Shown here: positions 11,708 to 25,321 of the stretch, piece after piece
Layout of the letters: each line of letters begins with the position of its first letter
How positions within the stretch are numbered: position 1 is the stretch's first letter
DNA from: Rhodamnia argentea
Taxonomy: Eukaryota > Streptophyta > Magnoliopsida > Myrtales > Myrtaceae
Direction: 5' to 3'
Length of the DNA stretch: 64,000 bases
NCBI RefSeq assembly: GCF_020921035.1
Contig: NC_063160.1
Location: forward strand, 14,163,095 to 14,227,094
Position numbers and translations under genes: made by a program
Notes under the pieces: model-generated
Databases searched by the model: none
Told to the model about the DNA's origin: nothing
Seen by the model: only the letters and a program-made list of their open reading frames with translations

Positions 11708-13552
11708 TAAGCGACTCTTGATAGTCGGTGTGAAGCTCCCAACAGACCCAAAAACAGCACAAGCGGCTTCTTCAGTGTGATCTCCTGTAAGTATTGACGG
11801 GAATTTGACTTTTCATCTGCAAGGACATGTGTATTCATGGCGGCGCTGAGGTTGAAGACCAAAACATGGAATTAATGCTGTATTTTCTCTGCTAGGCGGA
11901 TCTCTTGGTACTTAACTTTGCAGGGTTGTTGTGCTTCTTTAGCTTGTAATGCTCTGTCAAGAGGACAACGGCTCCAGGATTTTCTCATCGAACTTGCTTC
12001 TCAGACAGCATATGATGCCGTGTTTTCCTATGATTTATCACTGCACTAGGCATATATGATCTTGTAGAAAAATTAAACGTGTAGATGACGGCATATCAAT
12101 CTAATATCTTTCATTGTATTGTTGGTAAAGGAAACTCGGTACACAGGTAGACCAGACAAAATATGAAAAATAATTTAAAGCGGAACACCTTGGGCGGCGC
12201 TATATCTACTTCTATTTTGATTATTTTGATTAGGGCACTCATTCTTTTCAATTAAAGTGACTAATATACTCTCTCTCTTCATTTTTTCTTTATTTTTTTG
12301 CTAGGCTAACCAACAAAACTACCTTTGTCTAGAGAATGTTATTCATTTTAATTTATGACCTCATATTTCTAATCATAAAAGCTACACAAAGGATTATAAA
12401 TTTCTATTTATGATGAGTTAGGAACACTCAATTACCTATTTTTTCAAATTTTTTCATCAAATTGTTTATGACTATATTTCAAAGTTAAAAAATTCAATTT
12501 AATTATCCTGCCTATCTTAATTAAAAGTGGAAAAGTGAATTTGATCAAAATCTGAAAAAAGGTTAATTCGTTAGAAGCATGATCTAATGGTCAACACTTT
12601 TATGTTTAGACATACGTAAATAGTAACAATAGGTAAGCGCAAGAAGTGAAGAAAAAGGAGAGAGGGATCTTCTTGATGTTCTACTCTTGCCTCGAAGAAA
12701 GTAACCCATATGACTGTCGATTCAATGTCAGAGTAAATAAATCAAAAGTTTAAAATATGCTCAAAATTTTCTTCCGAAATAATTTGTTGTGAATTTGAAA
12801 GTGTAATAATATTTTCAACTCCTATTTTGCAATTCAAATTAAAATGCGAAAAAAGAAGCATAAAATAAGCGATATTTGATTTTAGAAACCTACAACCTTC
12901 TTTCGGAAGAACACTCACAAGGTCAATATGGGCTAGAATTAAATAAATTAAATTTCAATTTGTTACTACGAAATAAATTTTTGATCAAATCGATTGTTGA
13001 ATAATAACTAATTATTCTGGTGTTTATAGGCCGTCATGGCTGTCATAGATATTTATAATTTTTTATGTAACTTTTGTTTCTAAAAGTATGATAACATAAA
13101 TTAGATATAACAACCTAATTTTTGTTGAATATAATCGGCCATCCATATGATGAAATTTACCATCCATATGATGAAATTTACGAGAGAGATGATTAAAAAT
13201 ATTGACAGTTTGTTTGTTAGCATGATAAAATAACTTAATAAATTTGAGGGAGATTGGTATTTCGATAAGTTAATTGAAAAAAAAAATGAGTGTGTTAGTT
13301 AAAATGGGATGGAAATGCTGCCGTGCAAAAATTAATACTTCTTGGAAATTGCAATTTGCAATAACCAATAAGGACCCTCTCGCGCAGCAATTTTACTCTT
13401 TCCTCCTTTCGGGTTGAACCGTCGCAGGCGGGGGACGCACTTCGGCCCGACGAGAATGTCTCGGTCGTCTCTTTCGTAAATCCTCGCCCTCCGCTCATAA
13501 ACCCTAATTCAGCCTCCGCCGTCCTCTCCGCAAGCCTCCTCTCCAAGAGGAA
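11708..13552. other. Spacer upstream of ESF1
   Basis: AT-rich DNA without supported genes. A perfect 21-bp tandem duplication (CATCCATATGATGAAATTTAC) lies at 13140-13160 and 13161-13181. From about 13370 the base composition rises in GC and passes into the ESF1 leader. Confidence 0.5.
13499..13507 (+). promoter_or_regulatory. telo-box in ESF1 leader
   Basis: AAACCCTAA lies 46 bp before the ESF1 start codon. This motif is enriched near transcription starts of plant ribosomal-protein and ribosome-biogenesis genes, which suits an rRNA-processing factor. Single short motif; function is inferred. Confidence 0.5.
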
Positions 13553-16500
13553 ATGGGCTCCAAAAGGAAGGACAAGCACAACAAGCGAAAAACCGAACCT
13601 TCCAATCTCGAGTCGAAGGTCGACGACCATGAATCCGCCGGCGGCTGCTCTGTCGGCGGCGCCAAGATCATCACCGACTCGAGGTTCGCCTCCGTACACT
13701 CGGACCCGCGGTTCCAGAGAGTCCCGAAGCACAAAGCCAAGGTCGCCATCGACTCGCGGTTCAACCGCATGTTCTCCGACAAGAGCTTCTCCTCGTCCGC
13801 CGCTCCGTTGGATAAGAGGGGCAGGCCTAAGAAGCAGAGCTCCCGGAACTCGCTTCGCCATTACTATCGGATCGAGGAAGACGGGGGCAGAGAAGAGGAG
13901 GCTGATGAAGAGGAGGAAGAGGAGGAGGTGGAGGAGCAGAGAGAGAGTGTGGCGAAGAGAGCTGAGTTGAGTGAAGAGTCGGCGGATGAATTGGAATCGG
14001 GATCGGAGGTTGAGCTGGAGGGTGGTGGTGAGTCGGAGTCCACTACTGATACTGATGAAGGAGGAGATGAGGATGTTTATGAGGAAGAAGGCGTTGAAGT
14101 GCAGGTAACGTTGTGTTCTTCCTTGCTGGCTGAATTTTGAGTAGCTTCGTTCTTGTACACGTGTTCTGGTGTTCTCCCTCTACGCAAAAAATAAGCACTT
14201 TGATGTCATTGGGATAAAGATGTTGATGGTGCCGATACTCAATAGGTTGCAGTGACAAGGAAATGCTGCTCACGATGGAATTTGCAACTCCAAGATTGCG
14301 ACTTCCGGAAATCCAGTTTCTTGAATAAACAGTTAACTGATGCGGCTAGTTTGTCTAGTGAATACATGAGAAAAGTTAGGATGCAGTGCTGTCTCAAGAA
14401 GAGAAGACTATCTGATGGTGCTGGTTGTACATATTGTATGCCTTTTCGATTTTCTTTTCCTAACGCTTTTTGATGTTTTATACACTATGAATGAGATTGA
14501 TATTGATTGACATTTTTATTGTATAATCTACTCAAACAGACAATGGAAGGAAAGGGAATGGTCCTTTACAAAATCTCTCACTACTTACTTATGAGCACAA
14601 AAGAAACGCTTTTTGTTGTCACTTCTATGTAAAATAGTTGATTTACTGCCAAGGGAGAGGCATGAACAATTAGTTTATTGGGGATCCCAGTAATATGACA
14701 GATAATAGCGTGCAAAACTTATTCCTTTTTCTGTGCTGTCCTTATTTGTTTTTGGTTTCTCTGTGGATTACCTTTTCACATCTAACTGCAATCATTCTGC
14801 GGAACAGGAGGAAAACATACCAACTATTGACAAGGAAACTCGTAGGCTTGCTGTTCTTAATATGGACTGGAGACATGTCAAGGTACTGTATTTGAGTTTG
14901 GTATTCTCCATTCACCGACGCCTGATGGTACTTTTCTATTTTAAATGTCAAATGACCATTTCAGACATTTTTTACCGTGTTGAAGCATTTGGTTCACGAA
15001 TGAGAACTATCTTTGTACATAAAGGGTAGTTTACATCTGTAATGAAATGATTGTTCTAGACGTTTTTACCCTATTGAAGTGTTTGATTCACAAATGAGAA
15101 CTATCTTTGTTAAAAGAAAATAGAAGGTTACCTCTGTAATGGAATGACTGTTTCACACATTTTTGACCCTTTTGAATGAGAACTATCCCTGTTAAAAAGG
15201 GAAGCAGCTTACATCTGTAACGATTAAATATTGTGGCTTATACAAGTTGAATTTCCTACATATGGAAATAAATAAAGCCTTTAGATTGGTTTGATAGCGA
15301 GAGCAGTGGCCTGACAATTGACGGTTTGGTCATAGTTGTCCTTAAATGGTTGGATTCCTTTGGCTAGTTTTACTAACGGTCATTTACATGGCTTTGCAAT
15401 GTCCTGGTTTGCCTTTAGATTGTGTCATTTTTCTCCACTGCAGGCTGTCGACTTGTTTGTCCTTCTAAGCTCTTTCCTTCCCAAAGGTGGTCAAATTTTG
15501 TCTGTGGCTGTCTACCCATCTGAATTTGGGATCCAGCGTATGAAAGACGAAGAAATTCATGGCCCTGTTGGGCTCTTTGACGATGATGACAATAGGAATG
15601 AGGATGAGGACGATGGTGAGATTAATGACGAGAAACTGCGTGCATATGAGAAAAGTAGACTGAGGTGATAATTTTATCACACTTTGCGTTTCTTGCTTAT
15701 CAATTCTCTGTTTCTTGCATTGACATTGAGCTTATTCATGCTGTCTCTCTTGTTCTTTTGGTTGCCCACAACTTTTAGGTAGCATGTGTTGCAAAGGACA
15801 ATCGTCCATATTCATAGGAGATAATATTTGAATAGTCAAGCGGGTTTCTCTAAAAACAGAAGGAAAAAGGGTTTTCTTGGATGCAGAACATTGTTCCACT
15901 TGTTGCTTGATGAATTAGTGCAACAGCCTTTCCTTTTAGACTCGAGTATGCTGACTCTGAGGATTTTTTTTTTGTCAGTAAAAGCTGATTATGAGGATTT
16001 GGCAGTCCTTAATGGCCTATGCGCTGAAATTTCTATTTGTCCTATTCATTGGAATGACTGTCAAGAAGTCAACATGGTAGGTTGTACCTAAAGTAAAGAA
16101 ATCAGCATAGTTGATATTGGAATATCCAGTAGTGTGCCACTGTATATCAGGGCCAACAAGTCTGTGCTGATGCCTATGAAAGAGATATATTCCACGGTTT
16201 TTTTGTTTCTTCCTGGCTTTGTCATCCTGGAAGCGTAATGCATGAATATTCACTATAAATGGTACCTGAAGTAAGAGGAATAAGAGGGGCACCTCAAACT
16301 GACTGGGTATTTAGTTTTTCTTTCAAGTCAAAGGACTTCACTATTCATTGGGGTACATATTTTTTCTTAATCATGTATTGCTTTGGTACCATTTCTTGCT
16401 CAGTCATTCAGCTTTGCTGCTGGTTTCTGCATTCTTCTCCAATGAGCTTAGTTTGCTTTAACGTCAAATGCACAAACAAGATTGTCCGTATGGGAATCTA

Positions 16501-19500
16501 TCTAAGGCAATCTCAAGAGATGAAGAATCGCTCTTGGTAGCTCGTATATTTAGCTTTTAGTATATAGAGACGTCTTTTTTATCATTTCAAGCCCAAGGGT
16601 TTGTCTGCATGACCCTTTTTTTGTTAGCAGTGATTGGATGTTCAAGTGACTTTACTTCAGAGTTTCCTGCAGTCTCTTTTTGTGATTTTGAGACCAGGAA
16701 CCCTGGCATGTATATTGTGCCTCAGGCTGCTCCCATGTTAACATGTTTTCTGGATATTCCTCCTTGTGCGGATGTCAAATAAACTGAGCTCTGTCTTTTG
16801 AACTTGTTGGAGGGAAATTATAGCGAACTTGTGTAGAGACTTCCACAGTTTACTATTGTTGAGTACTAAAGTTTCTAGTTTTCTATTGCAGGATATTACA
16901 TTTTACTCGTTTTCCTTTCCCCTTATCAGATGTTGAGTGCTTATTGTCTATTCAGGTACTATTATGGTGTAGTAGAATGTGATTCGAGTGCTACAGCTGA
17001 TTACCTTTACAATGCTTGCGATGGGCTTGAAGTTGAAAGATCATCAAATATGCTTGATTTGAGATTCATTCCTGACTCAATGGAGTTTAAGCACGCACCT
17101 CGTGATGTTGCAACAGAGGTATGTTCCTCAGTCATAGTGGCGGCTGAAGACACTGACAATTAAATGGGAATCAGATTAAGTCATTGCTCTTCATCAACCA
17201 AGCTACAGAATTAGGAAGAAATTGATCGATCTTATTCTGACTGATGGTCATTCTTTTTCAATAATCAGAGGTACTAGTTAGGTGATAGCTTCTGACAGCC
17301 ATGTCTTGAATTTTAAAATAACATGGTTCACTGCAGGCACCTGTAAACTATGAGGCTGTAGATTTCCAAACTCGAGCTCTGCAGCAAAGTAAAATCCATC
17401 TAACATGGGATGAAGATGAGCCTGATCGTGTGAAGACCCTGAAACGAAAGTTCAATGCTGATCAGGTATTTATGCCTTGTTATGTATCTTGTTGTGTATG
17501 CAATAGGTCTTTTCCCTTTTGATATTATTTTGGCCTTTGATAGGCATTTCTGTGAATGGGCATGTTCTCTTTTCGTAGTTGGTGGTGAAGGGACGAATGC
17601 GTAGGCAGGATCCGCTGCCTGCTGCTATTTTCTTCTTACTTAGGTTATACATCGCGGAATAACATTCCGTTTTTCTTTATTTTTATACTTCTAAGCTGAA
17701 GGATGTAATAGATCTGTTTTTAACAGAAGAAGCTTTCTTTTCTCATCAAGCATCAGATCAGTACAGACAGTGCAGGGAGGTCATCATTTTGAGATGTTCT
17801 CTTCTAATGTATGAATCTGACTGTGCATCCAACAGATATGCTTATAGTATATTCAATGTCAACATAAGTCTACTCACGAACATATTGTGTCAGTTTATGC
17901 GTATCCATGCATCTTGGGAATGTTTAATTTGAAGCGGCATTGCGAATTTGCATAAAAGTGATCTTATGTGTACAGAGAGGCAACAGTGGCTCTTGCCATT
18001 CGAGGAAAATCTGCCTGTCTGTGCACTTATGGGGGTGTGCTTTTAGTTTTATTGGTACTCCATATCCATTGTTCCTGCCTGCGTAGTTTATGCGTAATCA
18101 TTATCTACTTATAACGCCTTTGTGTATCCTTCTAATTGATAATTGGTGCATGTGAATATAATGCTTGCATTTCCATGTTTTCTGTTTTATACAGCTAGCT
18201 GATCTTGAACTGAGAGAGTTTTTGGCTTCCGATGAGAGTGAATATGATTATGATCGTGAGGAGGGTGTTTTGGATGATCAACCAGATAAGAAGGGGAGGA
18301 AACGTGATATGTACCGTGCTTTACTCGAGGGAGGTAATGGCTCTGATGGAGATGGGGAGGACGAGAATAGGGATATGGAAATAACTTTTAATACTGGCTT
18401 AGAAGATTTAAGCAAACGCATATTAGAGAAGAAAGATAAGAAATCTGAAACAGTTTGGGACGCGCAGCTCAGAAAACAACGTGAGAAGAAGAATGCTCGG
18501 AAGAACAAGGCCAAGGATTCATCAGATGATGAGAGCAGTGACACTGTTGAGGACAGAGTTGAGCAAGAGGACGACTTTTTTGTGGAAGAGCCTTCAGTTA
18601 AGAGAAGTAAAAAGGGAACTCGTCGGAAGAATAGTAAAGCAGAGAACGAGCACCAAGATGTAGATGGGGAAGGAGAAGCAAGCAGAGCTGAGCTTGAGTT
18701 GTTGCTTGCTGATGAGAATGGAGCTGATACTGGACCCAAGGGGTATAAAATCAAAGCTAAAAAGACCAAAGGGAAGAAGGGAGATCAAATGCCAGATGAT
18801 GACAAAATACCAACCGTTGATTATAGTGATTCCCGGTTTTCTGCTCTTTTCACTTCCCCACTCTTTGCTTTGGACCCCACCGATCCACAATTCAAGAGGT
18901 ATCTCCATCATAAAGCAAAGATTACATAGAACAGGATTCAGTTGTGTAGAAGGCAAGGATAGGCTTGTTTTGAAGTTGGATCTTGCTAAAATAGGCTGTT
19001 GTTTTATTGCTGTACCTTGGGGATAATGAATTCATGCATGCGGGACTATTCATGATTGACGTAGATATCTCGATGATAATGTAGCTCTATGTTACATGTA
19101 GTCTTAGCTAGTTATAGTTGTTGAAAACAGATCTTCAACTGGTATGAGCGGCTTGATTAATTAATAGCTTCTATAGGTGTTCATAGTTTCTGTTTTGCTT
19201 GTTGCAGGAGTGCTGCTTATGCACGGCAGGTAGCACAGAGACAGCATAAGGGCGATCGTCCAGAGTCTGTGGAGAACGATGCTAAGAAAATTGCAGCCAA
19301 GATAGACTTACCACCTAATGACCTGGAGAGTGGGAAAGGTGGGCTTCCGAAATCGGATGTCTTGGCCGCAAGGAAAGAGAAACATGAGTTGTCTTCATTA
19401 GTGAGATCACTCAAGATGAAATCCAAGCGAGTTCCGTTGCCTTCCAACAGCAAGTCATCAAAGAAAGTAGACAAAGTTCGGTCTAGAAGACATGAAAGAA

Positions 19501-19514
19501 AAGGTGAACATTGA
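13553..19514 (+). CDS. ESF1: ESF1 pre-rRNA processing factor
   Basis: Seven exons: 13553-14104, 14808-14882, 15444-15664, 16956-17118, 17337-17465, 18195-18898 and 19208-19514. They join in frame to 716 aa. The N terminus has two ESF1-type DSRF repeats (ITDSRFASVHSDPRF and AIDSRFNRMFSDKSF, about 41-86), then a long Glu-rich acidic stretch to residue ~184. Residues ~190-340 form the conserved core, LAVLNMDWRHVKAVDLFVLL through RYYYGVVECDS to LDLRFIPDSMEF, with an Asp-rich insert. A Lys/Glu-rich low-complexity region follows. The NUC153 motif (DSRFSALFTSPLFALDPTD) comes near residue 600, and the tail is basic with SLVRSLKMKSKR. In yeast Esf1 is nucleolar and needed for early 18S rRNA processing with the U3 complex. 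The same role is inferred here. The length fits plant homologues. A telo-box precedes the start. Confidence 0.96.
14953..15222 (+). repeat. ~95-bp tandem repeat x 3 in ESF1 intron 2
   Basis: Three diverged copies begin near 14963, 15056 and 15152. Each has an ACATTTTT/ACGTTTTT start, then TGAATGAGAACTAT or AAATGAGAACTATCTTTGT, then TACATCTGTAA or TACCTCTGTAA. The array is wholly intronic and lies between the exons at 14808-14882 and 15444-15664. Confidence 0.75.
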
Positions 19515-21471
19515 GTATCAACATTACTACTGTCAATCAACAGAGAAGGAATGAGTTTCTGATGGAAATCAACATAGAGAGATGAGTTTTCCAAACGACA
19601 GTCTGCTGCAAGCTCTACTGCATAGAAACATGGTTCTATGCTGCGCTTATCGAGCTTTGGAGGAATTTCTGTCAATCTTGTGCGGTAAATGTGCAGAAAG
19701 ATAAAATGGTTTGTGTTATTTCTGGTTTTCATGTCTTTGGCCACACATTCTTGTATCATTCTCAGCATCGTCAATGTACTCTGGTCGACCCTACAGGGTC
19801 ATCGTCGAAAGGAAGTCGTATTCCATATTTCGTGTTCCAAATTGTCTCTTCTGTTTCTTTTTTCTTTTTCTTTTTCTTTTTCGTTTTCATTTTTCTTTTT
19901 GTCTTTTTCTTTGACTGTCCCCTCTTAATTAATAAGAGAATCAGCATCCCCAGTTTTGATTTGATTGTGGGACATCTTCTTTGTTATACTACATTTAAGA
20001 TTCATTTATTCGAGGGAGAATTGTTTTTGGAATTATTTTTCGATTTTTCAATATTTAGATGATGGAAAACTAATCGATCCAAAATTTTTTTTTTCATGGA
20101 TCGAAAAGAAGAAGCTTAGTTTTCTGTTTGCCAACTTGACCATCTTGTTGTAATAAAAATTAGCAACTAATTAAAGTGTACTTATCTTTTCTGTATAAAA
20201 TCATGTGGAAGTCATCTTCCTCGTTCAAACTGACGAATTCTCTATAAAGTGGTGACCATGTGATACTGGCATGTGATATTTTGATGTGGTTAGAAACATT
20301 GTTAGAGGAATAATAACTTCGACTTGGTATTAGCAATTTCTTCACATGTTATTTGTATTAAGAAATTAAATATGCTAGTATAATACTTCATATGGCCTTG
20401 TTCCCTCTTTTTTTTTTTTTTTGGCGATCAGAGAATATTCGAGCTAGCTTTCGTGCATCCCTTAACAATTTTAAGGATGCATTTCTCTGATTGACCTGAT
20501 GGGCCGGTACAATCAGAATTTTACTCATGTAACGCTCTTGATCAGTGTTTTTGAACAAGAAATCTTGAATTGGCTGGTTCAAACGGTCGGCCGGAATCGA
20601 AGCACGGTCCTATCTGAGTTTTCTCTATAGCCTGGATTGCCCAAGAACTGGGCAAATCCGACGTTGATCTAGTTCAACTGGCCAATCCAATGAACCAGTC
20701 AATGGTTTTGCCAGATCTTTTATAAGGCCATTGATCTGTTAAAAAGGGAATTTTTGAAAATTGTCTTCACTTTTTACACGGGTTGGTTGCCTAGAGAAAA
20801 ATGCTTTAAAAGTTTATGGGCAGATGACTCTTTTCCTGGTCTAAATAAACGCTACGAAATTTTCCTATATCATGCACTGTTCTTACTTGATTTTACATTC
20901 CTTTTTGGTGGAGAAGATAATCTTGGATCGGATATATTTTGCCAAAAACCAAATTTACTTGGCGAAAATTGACCAAAAAACGAAAAAAATTATCTAAAAA
21001 GTCCTAAACTTATCTCACTTTTATTAATTCAGTCATAAATTTGGCCGAAATCACTGACATGATAGTGGCGGGACGGTGCTCGACACACACTATAGCGTTA
21101 TTTTTACTGAGACTAGAAACATTCCGCATATTAAAAATACATACTTTCAGTTCATTAGTAATTCTGTCATGAGATTAGATAATGAAAACGAATCTCTTAA
21201 AGCCACAGTAGAATAGGATGATGACCCAGAAAGCATGTCTCAGCAACATTCCTGAGTATCACACCGTTTAGATAACAAGTCATCTCACCCAAAACCTGAA
21301 TCAACAACAGCAATTCTCAATCACGACGCTGCGACAATCTCATCTTGCTCATAACTACAACTCTGCTATCGGATCCTAGAAGTGGAAGTCGATATAGTTT
21401 ACTCAGATTTGCTGTTTCTACCTAAGGATGTATGCCTCTTAATAAGTATCGTCCGGCTATCGGGTAAGGCC
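19515..21471. other. Convergent spacer between ESF1 and the aspartyl protease
   Basis: The ESF1 3' untranslated region probably fills the first few hundred bases; a TTTCTTTTTC run lies near 19855-19900. The remainder has no supported gene and contains a relic of the Mutator-like repeat at 20991-21085. Both flanking genes end toward this spacer. Confidence 0.5.
20991..21085 (+). mobile_element. Relic of Mutator-like TIR repeat
   Basis: AAAAAGTCCTAAACTTA followed by AATTCAGTCATAAATTTGGCCGAAATCACTG repeats the order seen in the left arm of the intact element at 34639-35309. Only one arm is present, so this is a broken or solo end. Confidence 0.5.
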
Positions 21472-24400
21472 TCAACAATGTAAAAGAATAAAAAAAATGG
21501 CCAAAAATGGATATACGAGAGTCATTAGTACACATGTAAAAGGATGCAAACGCCAGGAGTAACTTGACAGAGGCGGCGACACCGCTGAATCATGATTGTT
21601 GTTGCCACCGCTACTTGAAGTGGCTTCTGGATTGAAGGCAACAGGAGGAATTGCACTGGTGTTTTTCTGGTTGACAGGCAACGTGGATGTGCCGTTCACA
21701 TCGTAGCCTGGAAAAAGAATTGTTAAAATTCCAAATTGTCAACAAGATGTATGATTGAATGTTTTCATAAGGTCAAGCGGAGTTACTCACAGTTGGAGGG
21801 CTTCCAACCAAGTACCATCCTTTCGCGATCAAAAACTACACGATAGCCAGTCATGAAATTTTCTGAAAAGTGAACAGAATTGTTAGTGCCAGAATAGCTC
21901 AATGCGGAACAACAACCTCATGATGCAGCTATTAAAAAGTATTGGAACAGTACGTTTCAAGTTAACGTAGGAACCAGATCAGAGTTCAAGCACAACTGCT
22001 GAGGTTTATTTAACCCGTCACTCCATAAACTTACGGTTACTACCAAAAAGGAAGACGCACAAAAGGTCCTCTGTGTGCATGCACATTGGCTGCTTGCTTG
22101 CTTATTCATCCAGGAAATATCTGAGGAAGAACTTTCACTAATGTTGCCATCCATATGAACATGGTCCATCGTGCAGAAGACTCAAAGAAGATATTTTACT
22201 ATCACACCCTTGCTTTCCCACAACCTTACATTGCATTGGGATTAAATTCTAACATGGTCAAAGTTCCATCTAAATGGGAAAAATACACAACTGAGGTTCA
22301 TGGCACTGCAGTAAGTAACGAACAGATGGAGCCAAAAGCTGCCTTGACTTCACTGTACCCATCAAGTCCTAAGTCTCAAAAGCAAGAGTAGATTTCTGAG
22401 AGAGTGATTAAATCAGTAATTGGTATAATGTCGTCTTCATGTATGTTTCAAGATGACCGTCATAGTGCCTATGTCAACTACCAGAAGAGTAGCCTACTTA
22501 GTAAACAAAAGTTGGAAGTACCAACTTTTTTATCATGCATGGAGAAATTTTCTTTTATGGCATTGAATTTCAAGAACTCTAGGTCCTTAATAACTGGCGA
22601 ACAATAAAGCTGAAAGGAAACGCTAGTAAAATGTCGGTAAACGCAGCTTCCCTAAAAAGCAGTATCAGTATTATTTATGTCGTGAATACTCACGTCCAAT
22701 TATATTTACATTGCCGCTTTTCACCACAGCCAGGCAATAGACAAATCCGCCCTGTAAAAGAAAGGAAGTAATTAGCACCATGCTGCCAGCAAACGGGCAA
22801 TGATAAAAAAGCCTTACCAGCACAGGGATCAACTCTACTGGTTGAATTACACCAAAGCTATCTCCACCTTTCATGGTCAGGTTCAACACAGAAATATGAG
22901 AGAGGCTTCGATTTGAGCTGTATACATATAAATATCAAGACTCAGCACATACAAGAGATGTAATTGGAGAGAACCATAATCTTATGGAGCATGTAGAGGT
23001 CTCCTGCCTTGGTGTTTCTGTGAAAATTTTTTGCTGTTTATAAAAAAAGAACAGGAAAAATTCAACTTCAAGCTCCTGGAGAGGATAACCTTATGTCATA
23101 ACAATATTCAAAAGGAATATTGGGATCTGAAGAATGCCTTTTCTCTTGGACACTGGAGTCAAACTGCAGATAAACTCAAGCATTAAAGCAAAGAATTTAG
23201 ATGTTCGAATTAAACATCAGATATATCTCCGTTAACTTACAGTCTTGGAAATGAGAGTGTAAGCTGGGTCATTCAAGTATGTAAATGAGGTCCCGGAGTC
23301 AAAAATAGCACTAAATTCAAGATCATGAATTTCGTCTCCCACGATGACTTGCGTGACAGTAATATTGTAAGCTGGACTGGCAAAAGTAAAAGCAAAGTAT
23401 TTAGGGTCACAGTCGAGAAACCAGAATATAGAAATTCCCCCTGCAAAATGTAGCAATTGTGCCACTAGCTTCATGCAGTGAAAAGCATGATTCTTACTGT
23501 AACTGACTAACAATAAATGGTGTTTCCCCTTGGTTTGAGCTGTCTTTGTCTCCAAAACTAATTCTACCATAGCCGTCACGCCCAAAGCACATAGAAAATG
23601 AATTTGCTGCAAGCCCATCTTTAGCTAAAATGCTAGGAACTGATATGTTGTTCATGCCAAGACCAAATAGACCATTGGGTGCACCACCTTCCAAAAAGGA
23701 ACCAGTTTGAATTTGACCACATCTGCAAGGGACAGCATTACTTGATCAGCGACATTGTATAGAAGATAACCAGCCAAAGAACTTCGGGTACACACATGCA
23801 TAAATTAATTCAATTTAGTACTGCGTTCAGAAACTGTATTAGCGCTTAGAAACCAGCAAATACTCATCTTCTCATCTCTTGTTTTTGTCAAAAGGTCAAG
23901 CTACATTATTTATTTGAAAAGTTTAAGTAGCACAAAAAGTTGGGAACTGAGAGTCTAAGACTTCACTCTTAACCTTCAAATCTGGATATTGCGTGGTTAA
24001 GCTCTAGAATACAGCCATGTTATACCAAAGAGCTAGCAAATACCTACCCAAACGTTATCTGAGCAGGAACTACTTTTGATTGATTGTCGTCTGTGGTCAT
24101 ATGCAACACATCTTCAACCAAAAACCCCGTAGATGAAGTACCATTAGAGACATAAACAACTTGATAAGGACATCGGTCGAGAGTGGCAGAGCATCTGAAT
24201 TGGTGCCTGCAAAGCCCGCCACTGCAGGGAACTATCGTACTTGATGATGATGCATTGGGGCTGTAGATATTGAAATATATCACCTGCATGACAAAAAAAT
24301 ATTTTTTTTAAGCAATTCTTGCTCGAATCAATGTATCAGTACCTTCTGAAAGTTCTACTTCATTTAGCATTCGAACACCTCCTATGGCATGATTTTCAGC

Positions 24401-25321
24401 CAGGAAAGTTTAGTACACATAATTGCTTGAAATCAAGGATGACAATCTTTTGAAGGACTATGTATAGAACAAATTGATGCAAACAGCAAAATGATAGCAA
24501 ACTTGAAAAATAAATTGGATCAAGAACGGGATCCGAGGGATCAAAAACTACTAATTCAAAAGTAACATTGCAAGCCAAAAATAGTATCCTAGAAGACATC
24601 AAGATTCAGAAAAGGAAAGTAAAAGAAACCTCCAACAAAAATTTGTAGCGCCAAAATGAACAGGACGTAACGGCAGATACCTGTCCAGTCGGCAACTTCA
24701 CTCCCCGCACGCAGCTAATACAATCACAGGGTATCCAGAACAGATCACTCCCAGTGTCGAGTGCCACCAAAAATGACAAACTTGGGGTCCCAACAGAGAC
24801 ATTTGCGTAGTGCAAACTGAAAATGGAGTAAAGCACAGAAATCAACAATTCGCAGCTAATACCCAAAACTCAAAAGACTTTAAACATCAGCATCCCCTCC
24901 TAGGCTGGTAGCTATAAGAACAGAAGGAGGAAAACCTTCTCCCAGTGAAATCGGGAGAATCCCACTTTAGATAAATCAAGAACGAAGGCACGTACTAGCC
25001 GAACGATTTGAGCCGGTACGTCTCGTTCCCGCCGTCGAAAGTGATCGCCGCCCGATCGCCCGCCGCAGCGAGGCGACGGCCGTGGACTAGCCGGTCGCGG
25101 TGGGCCATGGCGGCGTAGTACTCCGGGCTCCCCCTCTCGGGCAGCTCGTCCTCACCGGCGACGGCCAGCATGGCCTTGACCCGATCGGAGGACCGGTGGT
25201 GGATGTCGAAGCCGAAAGTTCCGGCCCCGCCGCAGCTGCGTACGCACAGACAGGCCACGGTCAGGCAACAGAAGACCAAGTCGGCCAAGAAGAAGACGCG
25301 GCCGCGGGTGGCACAAGCCAT
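21472..25321 (-). CDS. APF1: Aspartyl protease family protein 1-like (GPI-tailed, A1 family)
   Basis: Ten exons on the minus strand: 25321-24996, 24816-24681, 24283-24048, 23722-23498, 23376-23241, 23163-23090, 22917-22818, 22751-22694, 21862-21791 and 21707-21472. They give 532 aa in frame. A hydrophobic signal peptide (about 8-30) precedes FGFDIHHR and a short pro-region. The catalytic motifs are DTGS (Asp129) and DSGT (Asp334), the two active-site aspartates of pepsin-like A1 proteases. Cys pairs, for example CDCISC and CSGGLCRHQFRC, mark the plant nepenthesin-type insert. The mature core ends near ENFMTGYRVVFDRE-like sequence (here QNFMTGYRVV) and LGWKPSNCYD. A Ser/Asn-rich linker and a C-terminal hydrophobic tail (last ~25 residues) predict a GPI anchor at the cell surface. 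It may act in extracellular protein turnover or signalling; the substrate is unknown. One donor (intron after 23090, GTTATC) is weak but keeps the frame. Confidence 0.95.
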
